The notes beneath the pieces were generated by a model that ran no database searches, was not told the origin of the DNA, and saw only the letters and a list, made by a program, of their open reading frames with translations. The translations under genes were made by a program, and so were the position numbers. This document shows positions 41,394 to 49,683 of a stretch of DNA of 64,000 nt, in pieces (within the stretch, counting starts at the first letter, position 1; each line of letters opens with the position of its first letter). The stretch comes from Streptomyces griseoluteus. Lineage in GTDB: Bacteria > Actinomycetota > Actinomycetes > Streptomycetales > Streptomycetaceae. The stretch is taken from contig JOBE01000011.1 in the NCBI GenBank assembly GCA_000717735.1, positions 62,001 to 126,000 on the forward strand, read 5' to 3'.

Positions 41394-42098
41394 ATGAGCC
41401 CCACCACAGAAGCCACCGGCGAACCGTCGGACACGGGTGACCTCGCCGTCACCGAGCGGACCCGGCTGCGGCGCATGCGGGAGAAGGGCAGCCACCGGCG
41501 CGCCGATCTGGACGCCGTGCTCGCGGCCGGTTTCCTCTGCCACCTCGGCGTTCCCGTCGACGGTACGACGATGGTCGTGCCCACCGCGTACGGCGTGGAG
41601 GGCGACGTGCTCTACCTCCACGGCTCGGTCGCCAGCCGCAGCCTGGTCCAGGCCCCCGACACCACCGTCTGCGTCACGGTCACCCATGTCGACGGGCTCG
41701 TCCTGGCCCGTTCCGTCTTCGAACACGGCGTCAACTACCGCTGTGCGATGGTCTACGGCATACCGAGGCTCGTGACCGACCCGGAGGAGAAGCTGCGCGG
41801 ACTCCGGGCGCTGACCGAGCAGAGCTCCCCGGGCCAGTGGGAGTACGTGCGACAGCCCAGCCGCAAGGAACTCGCCGCGACCTCCGTCCTCGCGCTCGAC
41901 CTCACCGAGGCCTCCGTGAAGACCCGCAGCGGCCCGCCGGACGACGGCGACTCCGAGGACGCGGCCCTCGGCCTGTGGGCGGGGGTGCTGCCGGTGGTGA
42001 CCACGTTCGGCGAACCGGTCACCGACCCCGTGCTTCCTCCGGATCTCGCGCCGCCCGCTCATGTGGCCTCGCGGGCGGGGAGTGTCCTGGGGGCGTGA
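41394..42098 (+). CDS. Pyridoxamine 5'-phosphate oxidase-like flavin-binding protein (234 aa)
   Basis: Split beta-barrel of the PF12900 type: RADLDAVLAAGFLCHLGVPVDGTTMVVPTAYGVEGDVLYLHGSVASRSL, with a VFEHGVNYRCAMVYGIPR strand region. Such proteins bind FMN or F420/heme-like ligands; the activity here is unknown. ATG 41394 follows GCGGAGCGAGAGGGC. The last 80 bp overlap the convergent sigma-factor gene. Confidence 0.85.
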   Translation: MSPTTEATGEPSDTGDLAVTERTRLRRMREKGSHRRADLDAVLAAGFLCHLGVPVDGTTMVVPTAYGVEGDVLYLHGSVASRSLVQAPDTTVCVTVTHVDGLVLARSVFEHGVNYRCAMVYGIPRLVTDPEEKLRGLRALTEQSSPGQWEYVRQPSRKELAATSVLALDLTEASVKTRSGPPDDGDSEDAALGLWAGVLPVVTTFGEPVTDPVLPPDLAPPAHVASRAGSVLGA

Positions 42099-42921
42099 GC
42101 CGGAGGTCCAGGCGGCGCAGGTGCTCCGCGTCGGACAGGGCGTCCACGGAGGTGACCCGGCCGTCCAGGACCGTGAAGGCGAGGACCATCTCCGGTTCTC
42201 CCTCCGCGGGCCATGCCAGGCCCGCCGCCCCGTCCACCAGGGCTTTCCCGGCCGTGGCCACCCGGCCCCCCAGGGCCTCGTAGACCGCTGCGGGGCCGTG
42301 TGCGCCCGTCGCCCCGGCCCGTACGGCCGCGGCGTCGGCCCGCAGCACCACGTCCGGGTCGAGGAGGGCCGCGAGGGCGGCCGCGTCGCCGTTCCGCGCG
42401 GCGGTCAGGAGGGCCCCGACGACCTCCCGCTGACGGGGCAGGTCCTGCGCGGGCATGTCCTCCGCCTCCCGCAGCCGGTGGGCGGCGCGGGCCGCGAGGC
42501 GACGGGTCGCGGCCGGGGTGTGGTCGAGGACCGGGGCGATCTCCTCGAACGGGACGGCGAACTCGTCGTGCAGCACGAAGGCGAGGCGTTCCGGGGGCGT
42601 CAGCCGGTCCAGGACCGTTTGCGGGGGTTGCTCGGAGCCGGTGCGGTCGTCCTGCGAGGTCGGTTCCCCCGCGACCCAGGGGTCCCATGGGTCCCACGGG
42701 CGTCCGCGGTGGGTCTCGCGCGCGCGGAGCCGGGCCAGGCAGACGCGGGCGACCCCGGCGACAGGGTCCTCCGGCCGCCGCCAGGTCCTCCGTGCGTCCT
42801 CCACCGCCTCCTCGGCCTCGGTGGACGTGCCGAGCAGGCGGTGGGCGACCGCCCGCAGACGCGGGCGATCCTTGTCGAAGAGGGTCTCCGGCGTGGCCGG
42901 GCGGACGCCTTCGTCATTCAC
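42019..42921 (-). CDS. ECF41/SigJ-like RNA polymerase sigma factor, divergent (300 aa)
   Basis: Region 2 is recognisable (LFDKDRPRLRAVAHRLLGTSTEAEEAVEDARRTWRR) as is region 4 (LTPPERLAFVLHDEFAVPFEEIAPVLDHTPAATRRLAARAAHRLRE). A C-terminal SnoaL-like domain (REVVGALLTAARNGDAAALAALLDPDVVLRADAAA...) is the self-regulatory extension of this group. Usual strongly conserved residues of region 2 (DAVQEAW) are changed to EAVEDAR, so activity may be altered. GTG start 42921 lies inside a 16-bp repeat. Confidence 0.82.
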   Translation of the reverse strand: MNDEGVRPATPETLFDKDRPRLRAVAHRLLGTSTEAEEAVEDARRTWRRPEDPVAGVARVCLARLRARETHRGRPWDPWDPWVAGEPTSQDDRTGSEQPPQTVLDRLTPPERLAFVLHDEFAVPFEEIAPVLDHTPAATRRLAARAAHRLREAEDMPAQDLPRQREVVGALLTAARNGDAAALAALLDPDVVLRADAAAVRAGATGAHGPAAVYEALGGRVATAGKALVDGAAGLAWPAEGEPEMVLAFTVLDGRVTSVDALSDAEHLRRLDLRLTPPGHSPPARPHERAARDPEEARGR

Positions 42922-42971
42922 GGTCTTCGCCGTTCACGGTCTTCGCCATTCACGGTTTTCGTCATCCACGG
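42916..42971. repeat. 16-bp tandem repeats over the sigma-factor start
   Basis: ATTCACGGTCTTCGCC-like units start at 42916, 42932 and 42948, with a partial fourth at 42964. On the minus strand each unit offers GTGAA(C/T), so the annotated GTG start and two or three alternatives are duplicated copies. A second run, CTCCGTCGG(G)TGA, follows at about 42989-43019. Confidence 0.85.
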
Positions 42972-43024
42972 AGTACGACCTCCGTCGGTGATCTCCGTCG
43001 GGTGACCCTCCGTCGGGTGCATGG

Positions 43025-43417
43025 TCAGTCGCCGTGCCCCGTGCCACCGCTTCCGAAGCCTCCGCTGGAGATGCCGCCCCACTTGCGCTTCTCCTCCGAC
43101 GGCGGGTCGGGGGACGTCTCCGTGCCCGAGGTGCCCGAGCCCTTGAGCTGGTAGGGCATGAGCCGGTGTTCGCCGTCCGTCTGCGGCATCTCCGCAGGCC
43201 TGCGGTATTCGGACGTCTCGCCCGGCGGCCGCTCGGTCTCCGGCCGGTGCGGCTGTTCGTCGGGCCTGGGCGGCCGCGGCTCGCGGTCGCGGACCCGGAA
43301 TCCGAGCCAGACCGCTCCGATCAGTACGAAGACGACGACGAGTCCCGCGAGGAACTGGCCGAGGCCGGACTGCCAGACTCCCGCGGCCAGGGTCTGGGCT
43401 GCGCTGAGAGTGTTCAT
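43025..43417 (-). CDS. DUF6479-like single-pass membrane protein (130 aa)
   Basis: One N-terminal helix (LGQFLAGLVVVFVLIGAVWLGFRVRDREP), then a proline- and charge-rich cytoplasmic tail with RPPRPDEQPHRPETERPPGETSEYRRPAEMPQ and a Gly-rich end. The helix plus REPRPP motif fits DUF6479 proteins of streptomycetes, whose function is unknown. Divergent from the SigE-type sigma gene with ~150 bp between. Confidence 0.75.
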   Translation of the reverse strand: MNTLSAAQTLAAGVWQSGLGQFLAGLVVVFVLIGAVWLGFRVRDREPRPPRPDEQPHRPETERPPGETSEYRRPAEMPQTDGEHRLMPYQLKGSGTSGTETSPDPPSEEKRKWGGISSGGFGSGGTGHGD

Positions 43418-43569
43418 ACAACAGGATTACCCGGTTCCACTTCTTTGGATGCGTCCAGCGGGACACCTGCCTCAATTTCCGGAACGAGCCCTGAAACATT
43501 TGCGCGGCCCCACCGCGTCAATGGGGTGTATGGCGGCCGCAGCACGTGACCGCGACGGAAAGGAGGGGC

Positions 43570-44079
43570 ATGAGAAAGTCCCGCGCGGACGAGTTCCAGG
43601 AGTTCGCCTCCGCACGCACGGGCCATCTGTTCCGCTCGGCATGCTTGCTGACCAGCGGCGACACCCATCTCGCCGAGGACCTCACGCAGGAGACGCTCGG
43701 CCGGATGTACGCCCACTGGGGCCGCATGGCGAGGGTCGGGAACCCCGCCGCGTACGCCCAGACCGTGCTCGTGCGCACGTTCCTCAGCCACCAGCGGCGC
43801 CGCTCGGCCACCGAGCGCCCGCTCGGCGAACTGCCCGACCGCGCCCCCGACACCGGCGAGGACCCGGCGCTCCGTATCGCGCTGCTCGACGCGCTGGCCG
43901 CGCTCGCACCCAAGGACCGGGCGGTCGTGGTGCTGCGGTACTGGGAGGACCGCAGCATCGAGGAGACCGCCGACGCCCTGCACGTCAGCTCCGCAGCGGT
44001 ACGGACCCGCTGCGTGCGGGCGCTCGGCAAGCTGCGGCAGCGGCTCGGCGGGAACCTGACGGAGTTCGCCGCCCGCTGA
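43570..44079 (+). CDS. SigE-family ECF RNA polymerase sigma factor (169 aa)
   Basis: Region 2: FQEFASARTGHLFRSACLLTSGDTHLAEDLTQETLGRMYAHWGRM; region 4: LLDALAALAPKDRAVVVLRYWEDRSIEETADALHVSSAAVRTRCVRALGKLRQRL. Typical of the SigE/ECF 50 group ('SACLLTGD') of actinobacteria. ATG 43570 is chosen for the AAAGGAGG sequence just before it; a GTG at 43546 would add 8 residues. The following gene encodes a membrane protein with a cytoplasmic N-terminus, the usual place for its anti-sigma factor. Confidence 0.92.
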   Translation: MRKSRADEFQEFASARTGHLFRSACLLTSGDTHLAEDLTQETLGRMYAHWGRMARVGNPAAYAQTVLVRTFLSHQRRRSATERPLGELPDRAPDTGEDPALRIALLDALAALAPKDRAVVVLRYWEDRSIEETADALHVSSAAVRTRCVRALGKLRQRLGGNLTEFAAR

Positions 44080-44176
44080 GCGCGACCGCTCGGCACCTCA
44101 CCTCACCCCTCTCTCCGCTTCTCTTTCCGCTCTTTTCCGCCATCCATCACCCCCGACCGGAGACGGTGAATTCGAC

Positions 44177-45457
44177 ATGCCCCAGAACGTTGATCCCCAG
44201 CACGAGGGTTTCGAGGAGGAGCTCGGCGCGGTCCTGCGCCAAACCGGTGACGGCTTCGCCGTCGACGACCGGCGCGAGCTGGTCGCGGGCGGGCTCAAGC
44301 GCGGCCGCCGCCGCCTGGTCCGCCGCCGCCTCGCCGTGACCGGCGGCGCCCTCGCGCTCGCCGCCGTCGGCATCGGCGGGGTGTACGGAGGCTCGCTGCT
44401 CTCGCTCGTCGGCGGGTCCGAGCAGGTCTCCGTCGCGGGCCCCCAGCCCACCACCGACTCGGCCGGGCCCGAAACGGGCGAGCCGGTGATGCCGCAGATC
44501 CCGGTCGAGGAACTCGCGGCCGTCCTCAAGGCCAGCACTCCGGCCGGCACCTGGGAGATCGACAACCTGGGCGGCACGGGCCGGTCCGTCAGGGGCGTCT
44601 ACGACGACGGCGAGGGCAAGGCCGGCGTCACCGTCGGCCTCTTCCGCGCCGGCGATACCGCCGAGTCGGGCGAGGGGCAGGTGACCTGCCCCTCGGAGGC
44701 CGGCGTCCCCCACGACGACTGCACCAGCGAGCCCCTGCCGAACGGCTCGCGTCTCATGGTCTTCCAGGGGTACGAGTACCCCGACAGGCGCGAGGAGACC
44801 AAGCACTGGCGGGCGGTCCTGCTCACCAAGGACGGCTTCCTCGTCGACGCGAGCGCGTACAACGCCGCCGCCGAGAAGGGCGCCGAGATCAGCCGCGAGA
44901 ACCCGCCCTTCACGCCCGCCCAGATGAAGGCGCTGGTCACCGCCGACGCCTGGATCCCGTTCCTGAACCAACTCGTCACCGAGCCGGACATGAAGAAGCG
45001 CGGCGACGCGCAGCTGCCGCCGGCGCCGAGCGGTCCCGCCATCCGGGCCACCCTGCGCTCCCTCCTGCCCAAGAGCCTCACGGTGGCCGACATGGACGCG
45101 CCGTACGGCCACGCCTACCTCGTCGTCGACGACGGCGAGGGCCGCGGCCTCGTCAGCGTCACTGTCCAGCCCTCCGCCGAGCAGCTCAGGGGCGTTCTCT
45201 TCGGCGGTGCGGACGTCACCACCCTGCCCGACGGCCGCAAGGTCAGGACCATCAAGCAGCCCGGCGAGCAGGGCGGCGCCGGAGTCGTGCGGTGGACCGT
45301 CGACACGATCACGCCGAAGGGCTTCCGCGTCTCGGTCTCCGCCTACAACTCCAAGGGACAGCACGAGGACGCCACGCGCGCCGAGCCCGTGCTGACGACG
45401 GACCAGCTGAAGGCGATCGCGCTGAGCCCCGCGTGGCAGAAGCTGCCGCTGAAGTGA
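44177..45457 (+). CDS. Membrane-anchored protein, candidate anti-sigma factor (426 aa)
   Basis: N-terminal ~50 residues (FEEELGAVLRQTGDGFAVDDRRELVAGGLKRGRRRLVRRR) are cytoplasmic and rich in Arg, followed by one helix (LAVTGGALALAAVGIGGVYGGSLLSLV) and ~350 extracytoplasmic residues in two similar parts, each with a beta-rich GVYDDGEGKAGVTVGLF / LVVDDGEGRGLVSVTVQP core. This layout is common for anti-sigma factors encoded directly after SigE-type genes; no zinc-binding HxxxCxxC motif is present, so the assignment rests mainly on position and topology. Confidence 0.75.
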   Translation: MPQNVDPQHEGFEEELGAVLRQTGDGFAVDDRRELVAGGLKRGRRRLVRRRLAVTGGALALAAVGIGGVYGGSLLSLVGGSEQVSVAGPQPTTDSAGPETGEPVMPQIPVEELAAVLKASTPAGTWEIDNLGGTGRSVRGVYDDGEGKAGVTVGLFRAGDTAESGEGQVTCPSEAGVPHDDCTSEPLPNGSRLMVFQGYEYPDRREETKHWRAVLLTKDGFLVDASAYNAAAEKGAEISRENPPFTPAQMKALVTADAWIPFLNQLVTEPDMKKRGDAQLPPAPSGPAIRATLRSLLPKSLTVADMDAPYGHAYLVVDDGEGRGLVSVTVQPSAEQLRGVLFGGADVTTLPDGRKVRTIKQPGEQGGAGVVRWTVDTITPKGFRVSVSAYNSKGQHEDATRAEPVLTTDQLKAIALSPAWQKLPLK

Positions 45458-45502
45458 CCGGGGGAGGCGCGGCAGGTACGGGCAACGTCCCCACCACCGC
45501 GC

Positions 45503-47194
45503 CTACTTCGCGTCCGCGTACCGCTCGACCGTGGCCGTCGTGAACGGGAACCGCACCGGCGTCTCGCCGAACGCGATCCGGCCCGCCTCGTCCCCGGCCC
45601 CGCGGATCGCCTCCGTGACCGCCTCCGCCTCCTCCGCGGGGCAGTGCACGATCACCTCGTCGTGCTGGAAGAACACCAGCTCCGCCCGCATGCCCGCGAG
45701 GGACCGCCGCAGTGCCGCCAGCATCAGCAGCGCCCAGTCGGCGGCGCTGCCCTGCACCACGAAGTTGCGGGTGAACCGGCCCCGCGCCCGCGCGTTCCCC
45801 GAGGCGTACCCCGGCGTGAACTCCGCTTCCGCCGCCTCCGGTTCACCGCCCTCCTGCGGCAGGCCCGCCTCCTCGTCCTCGCCCGCGCCCACCGCGCGCG
45901 GGCTGGTTCTGCCCAGCCAGGTCCGTACGAGCCGGCCCTCCTCGCCCGCCTTCGCCGCGTCGTCGACATAGGCCACCGCGCGCGGGAACCGGCGCCGCAG
46001 CGCCGCCAGGTTCTTCAGGCCGTCGCCGCTGGTCTGTCCGTAGATCGCGCCCAGGAGCGCGAGCTTCGCGTGCGCGCGGTCGCCGGAGAACGCCCGGTCC
46101 GACAGCCGGGTGTACAGGTCGTCCGGGTGCCCCGCCACCTCCATCAGGCCCGGGTCGCGGGAGATCGCGGCGAGCACCCGCGGCTCCATCTGGTCGGCGT
46201 CGGCCACCACCAGGCGCCAGCCCGGGTCCGCGACCACCGCCCGCCGGATCACCTTCGGGATCTGCAGGGCCCCGCCGCCGTTGGTCGTCCAGCGCCCGCT
46301 GACCGTGCCCCCCGGCAGGTACTCGGGCCGGAAGCGCCCGTCCCGCACCCAGTCCTGCAGCCACGACCAGCCGTGCGCCGTCCAGATCCGGTACAGCTTC
46401 TTGTACGCGATCAGCGGCTCCACCGCCGGGTGGTCCAGCTCCTCCAGCTCCCAGCGCCGGGTGGATCTCAGCCGGACGCCGGCCCCCGCGAAGGCCTTCA
46501 CCACATCGGCGGGCAGGTCGGGCCGGACCCGGCGGCCGAACGCCGCGGACACCTCCTCCGCCAGCTCGGCGAGGCGGCGCGGCTCGCCCCCGCCCGCGTA
46601 CCGCTCGCCCAGCAGCTCGTGCAGCAGGTCCCGGTGCACGTCCGCCCGCCACGGCAGCCCGGACCTGTGCATCTCGGCGGCCACCAGCATCCCCGCCGAC
46701 TCGGCTGCTGTGAGCAGCCGCATCCTGCCCGGGTGCTCCGCCCGGTCGTGGCGGCGCAGCTGCTCCGCGTAGACCGCGAGGAGGCCGTCGAAGGGGACGG
46801 AGACCACGGGCCGGGGCTCGAAGAGGGAGTCCTGCGAACCCGGCTCCGCGCCCCGCTGCGGCGGATCGGGCGGCACCGGCGCGTTCCGCAGGCGCGCCCA
46901 GGCCGCCGCCGCCGAACGGGGCTCGCCGAGCCGCCCCTCGTGCCCCAGGAGCAACTGCTCGGCGTCCTCCATGTCGTAGCACCGCTCGACCCGCACCCCG
47001 GCGGCGAGCAGCCGTGGGTACACCTCGGCCGTCGACCGCCACACCCAGCGGGCCACCTCGGGCCGGGCCCGTACGGCCGCCACCAGGTCCGGCTCGCGCC
47101 GCACCTCCCCGGCGGGCAGCCCGTCCGGACCGAGGGGCACGAGCAGCGCTCCGTCCCCCTCGGCCTCGGCCGCCAGCGCCCACCTCTCGCTCAT
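45503..47194 (-). CDS. Family A DNA polymerase, bifunctional 3'-5' exonuclease/polymerase type (563 aa)
   Basis: A PolI-like polymerase without the 5' nuclease domain. Motif A VVADADQMEPRVLAAISRDP (metal Asp in DADQ), O-helix region HAKLALLGAIYGQTSGDG in place of the usual RRAAKxxNFGxxYG, GRFTRNFVVQGSAADWALLMLAAL, and motif C FFQHDEVIVHCP. The N-terminal ~170 residues are the degenerate exonuclease-like part. ATG 47194 is favoured because a promoter-like CAGACT ends 7 bases upstream; GTG 47218 would extend through that promoter. Probably a repair or translesion enzyme in addition to the normal PolA. Confidence 0.9.
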   Translation of the reverse strand: MSERWALAAEAEGDGALLVPLGPDGLPAGEVRREPDLVAAVRARPEVARWVWRSTAEVYPRLLAAGVRVERCYDMEDAEQLLLGHEGRLGEPRSAAAAWARLRNAPVPPDPPQRGAEPGSQDSLFEPRPVVSVPFDGLLAVYAEQLRRHDRAEHPGRMRLLTAAESAGMLVAAEMHRSGLPWRADVHRDLLHELLGERYAGGGEPRRLAELAEEVSAAFGRRVRPDLPADVVKAFAGAGVRLRSTRRWELEELDHPAVEPLIAYKKLYRIWTAHGWSWLQDWVRDGRFRPEYLPGGTVSGRWTTNGGGALQIPKVIRRAVVADPGWRLVVADADQMEPRVLAAISRDPGLMEVAGHPDDLYTRLSDRAFSGDRAHAKLALLGAIYGQTSGDGLKNLAALRRRFPRAVAYVDDAAKAGEEGRLVRTWLGRTSPRAVGAGEDEEAGLPQEGGEPEAAEAEFTPGYASGNARARGRFTRNFVVQGSAADWALLMLAALRRSLAGMRAELVFFQHDEVIVHCPAEEAEAVTEAIRGAGDEAGRIAFGETPVRFPFTTATVERYADAK

Positions 47195-47201
47195 GGGTAC
47201 G

Positions 47202-47224
47202 AGTCTGGCACCCGCCACTGACAG
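47202..47224 (-). promoter_or_regulatory. RecA-NDp/PafBC-type promoter of the DNA polymerase gene
   Basis: On the minus strand CTGTCAGTG (47224-47216), 8 bases, CAGACT (47207-47202). It matches TTGTCRGTG-N8-TAnnnT at all but the first base of each block and ends 7 bases before the ATG. This is the best match of its kind in the window. Confidence 0.7.
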
Positions 47225-47266
47225 CGCCCCGGAGGCGGGCCGGCCGGCCGCTCGCGAGCCGGGCCG

Positions 47267-48511
47267 CTACGCCGCCGCGTGGAACAGCGCCGCCGCCTCG
47301 CCCCGGGAGCCGACGTCCAACTTGTTCAGGATGTTCGCGACGTGGAACTTCACCGTCGACTCGCTGATGTGCAGCTCCTCGGCGATCCGCCGGTTGCGGT
47401 GCCCCAGGGCCAGGTGCTTCAGGACCTGCACCTCCCGCTCGCCGAGACCGGCCAGCGGGTGCGCCGCCCCGACCGGCGCGGCCGGCGCCGCCAGCGGGAG
47501 CACCGCCGTGATCGTCGTGCCCCAGCCGGGGACCGCGTCCATGTCGAGCCGCCCGCCGAGCACGTCGAGCCGGTCGCGGATCGTGCCCGCCCCCAGGTCG
47601 CAGGGGGCGAGCGCGCCCGCGCCGTCGTCCCGCACGGAGGCCCGCAGCTCGTGCTCGGTGAGCTGCCAGCCGACGTGGATCCGGCGCACCGAGTCCTGTT
47701 CGAGCACGATCAGGAGCAGCGCGCGGACGATGGCCCGCGCGCTGTGCGCCACGTCCGCCGCGAGCGAGCGGTCCGAGTCCGGTGCCCCCAGGTCGAGCCG
47801 GACGGGACTGTGCCGCAGCATCGGCCGGAGTTCGCCGGCGAGCCGCTCGAACGCGTCCTGGGCGGGCTCCTCGGCGAGCGCCCGGTCCCGCCGCTGCTCC
47901 GTCCGCATGTCGATCAGCGCGGCGGCGGCCAGGTCGGTCGCGGTCGCCCGGGCGGTCGTGTCGTCGAGGGCGCGGCTGCGCAGCACGCCGAGGACGCCGG
48001 AGAGCGCCGCCGTGTGCGAGGTGGTCAGCTCCGCGATCACCCGGGCCCGGGTGTCGGCCGCCGCCCGCGAACGGGCGAGGGCCCCCGGCATGGCCTCCGT
48101 CGCGAACCGGTCGAAGTGGGCCGACACCAGGTCCCACAGGGCCTGCGCCACGGTGAGCGCGCCCGCGTCCACCGGGGCGGCGCCGTCCTCCCGTACGAGG
48201 ACGAGGACCGCTCCGCGACGGGTCGCGTGGCTGGTGACGGCGACGACCTCGCGCTCCCGGCCGCCGATCGTCGCCGTGCCCTGCCAGGGGCTCCCGGGCA
48301 CGCCCGCCGCGAGCAGCGGCGCCAGTTCGGCGGCGGTGAGCAGCTCCGTACCGCCGAGGGTCTTGAAGGGGGAGTGGGCGCAGTGGGTGGAGAGTTCGGC
48401 CGCGTCCACGTGCGGGACGAGGGGGTCGAGGGCGGCCGACACCTTGGGGAGGATCTCCCCGAGCGGCTGCCGGATGATCTCGTACGCGGTGGCCAGTGTG
48501 AGCGCGTCCAT
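47267..48511 (-). CDS. Hybrid regulator: GAF-like and HATPase-like region plus LuxR HTH (414 aa)
   Basis: The N-terminal ~100 residues look GAF-like with a possible metal/ligand site (VDAAELSTHCAHSPF). Residues ~160-330 resemble a histidine-kinase dimerisation and ATPase core (SARAIVRALLLIVLEQDSVRRIHVGWQ; GAGTIRDRLDVLGGRLDMDAVPGWGTTITAVLPL), but no phosphoacceptor His motif is obvious. The C-terminus is a LuxR HTH (LGEREVQVLKHLALGHRNRRIAEELHISESTVKFHVANILNKLDV). ATG 48511 is chosen; earlier starts would run into the convergent intergenic region. Confidence 0.82.
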   Translation of the reverse strand: MDALTLATAYEIIRQPLGEILPKVSAALDPLVPHVDAAELSTHCAHSPFKTLGGTELLTAAELAPLLAAGVPGSPWQGTATIGGREREVVAVTSHATRRGAVLVLVREDGAAPVDAGALTVAQALWDLVSAHFDRFATEAMPGALARSRAAADTRARVIAELTTSHTAALSGVLGVLRSRALDDTTARATATDLAAAALIDMRTEQRRDRALAEEPAQDAFERLAGELRPMLRHSPVRLDLGAPDSDRSLAADVAHSARAIVRALLLIVLEQDSVRRIHVGWQLTEHELRASVRDDGAGALAPCDLGAGTIRDRLDVLGGRLDMDAVPGWGTTITAVLPLAAPAAPVGAAHPLAGLGEREVQVLKHLALGHRNRRIAEELHISESTVKFHVANILNKLDVGSRGEAAALFHAAA

Positions 48512-48671
48512 ACCGCGAGCGTACGGGGCCAAGGACAGGCCGCGGCCGGTCTTCCGGCCAGGTGGGACTGGCCGTTGGGAGGGCGGGGAGCGGGTGGCCG
48601 GGGGCGCAGCCTTGGACTCGTCGAAGAGATCGACGAGCGGGAAGCGTGAACAGGCAGCGCTGGAGGCTGAG

Positions 48672-49601
48672 ATGGAAGCGATCGTGTACGAGGAGTTCGG
48701 TGGCCCCGGGGTGCTGCGCCACACGACCGGTGTCGCCGTGCCGGAGCCCGGCCCCGGCGAGGTCCGCGTCAAGGTCGCGGCGGTCGGGGTCAACCCGGTG
48801 GACTGGAAGCGCCGTTACGGCTGGGTCGAGGAGTTCTACCCGACGACCTTCCCGGCCGTCCCCGGCCTGGAGTTCGCCGGCACCGTCCACGGACTCGGCG
48901 AGGGCGTCACCGGTCTCGCCGTCGGCGACGAGGTCCTCGGCTGGACGAAGACCGGCGCCTACGCCGAGTACGCCGTCGCCGGCATCGTCGCCCCCAAGCC
49001 CGCCGGGCTCTCCTGGGAGGCCGCCGCGAGCCTCCCGGTGGCGGGGGAGACGGCACGGCGCGTCCTGGACCTGATCGGCGTCCGGGCGGGAGAGACGCTG
49101 TTCCTGCACGGCGCGGCGGGTGTCGTCGGCTCGGTGGGCGTCCAGCTCGCCGTCGCGGCCGGGATCACGGTCGTCGGCAGCGCCTCCGAGGCCAACCACG
49201 CCTATCTGCGCGGGCTCGGCGCGATCCCGGTGACGTACGGGGAGGGCCTGGCCGACCGGGTGCGGGCCGCCGCCCCCGACGGCGTCGACGCGGTCTTCGA
49301 CGCGGCCGGGCACGGTGTGCTGCCGGTCGCGATCGAACTCCTCGGCGGGGAGGGCGCGGCACGCAAGGGGCGGATCGCGACGATCGCGGACGTGGAGGCG
49401 GAGAAGTACGGGATCGCTTTCTCCGGGGTCGTGGGCGACCCGGACGCGGTACGGGCCGGGCTCACGGCCCACGCCCGCCAGGCGGCGGAGGGCACCCTCG
49501 CGGTCCGGCTCGCGGACACCCTGCCCCTGAAGGAGGCGGCGCGGGCCCAGGAACTGAGCGAATCGGGGCACGTGCGGGGCAAGTTGGTCCTGATCCCGTG
49601 A
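48672..49601 (+). CDS. NADP-dependent quinone oxidoreductase-like MDR enzyme (309 aa)
   Basis: Medium-chain dehydrogenase/reductase of the zeta-crystallin/quinone oxidoreductase type: GroES-like N-terminus (VKVAAVGVNPVDWKRRYGW, PGLEFAGTVHGLGEGVTGLAVGDEVLG) and Rossmann domain with LFLHGAAGVVGSVGVQLAVAAGITVVGSAS. Catalytic zinc ligands are absent, as expected for the family. GGAGG precedes ATG 48672. Divergent from the LuxR hybrid gene; that regulator could control it. Confidence 0.9.
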   Translation: MEAIVYEEFGGPGVLRHTTGVAVPEPGPGEVRVKVAAVGVNPVDWKRRYGWVEEFYPTTFPAVPGLEFAGTVHGLGEGVTGLAVGDEVLGWTKTGAYAEYAVAGIVAPKPAGLSWEAAASLPVAGETARRVLDLIGVRAGETLFLHGAAGVVGSVGVQLAVAAGITVVGSASEANHAYLRGLGAIPVTYGEGLADRVRAAAPDGVDAVFDAAGHGVLPVAIELLGGEGAARKGRIATIADVEAEKYGIAFSGVVGDPDAVRAGLTAHARQAAEGTLAVRLADTLPLKEAARAQELSESGHVRGKLVLIP

Positions 49602-49683
49602 GGACGCGGCACGTCGCGGTGGACAGGTGAGAGGATCCGTCCGCCGTGACTGCCGGATCCCCATGTGGAAGGTGCAAACGACG

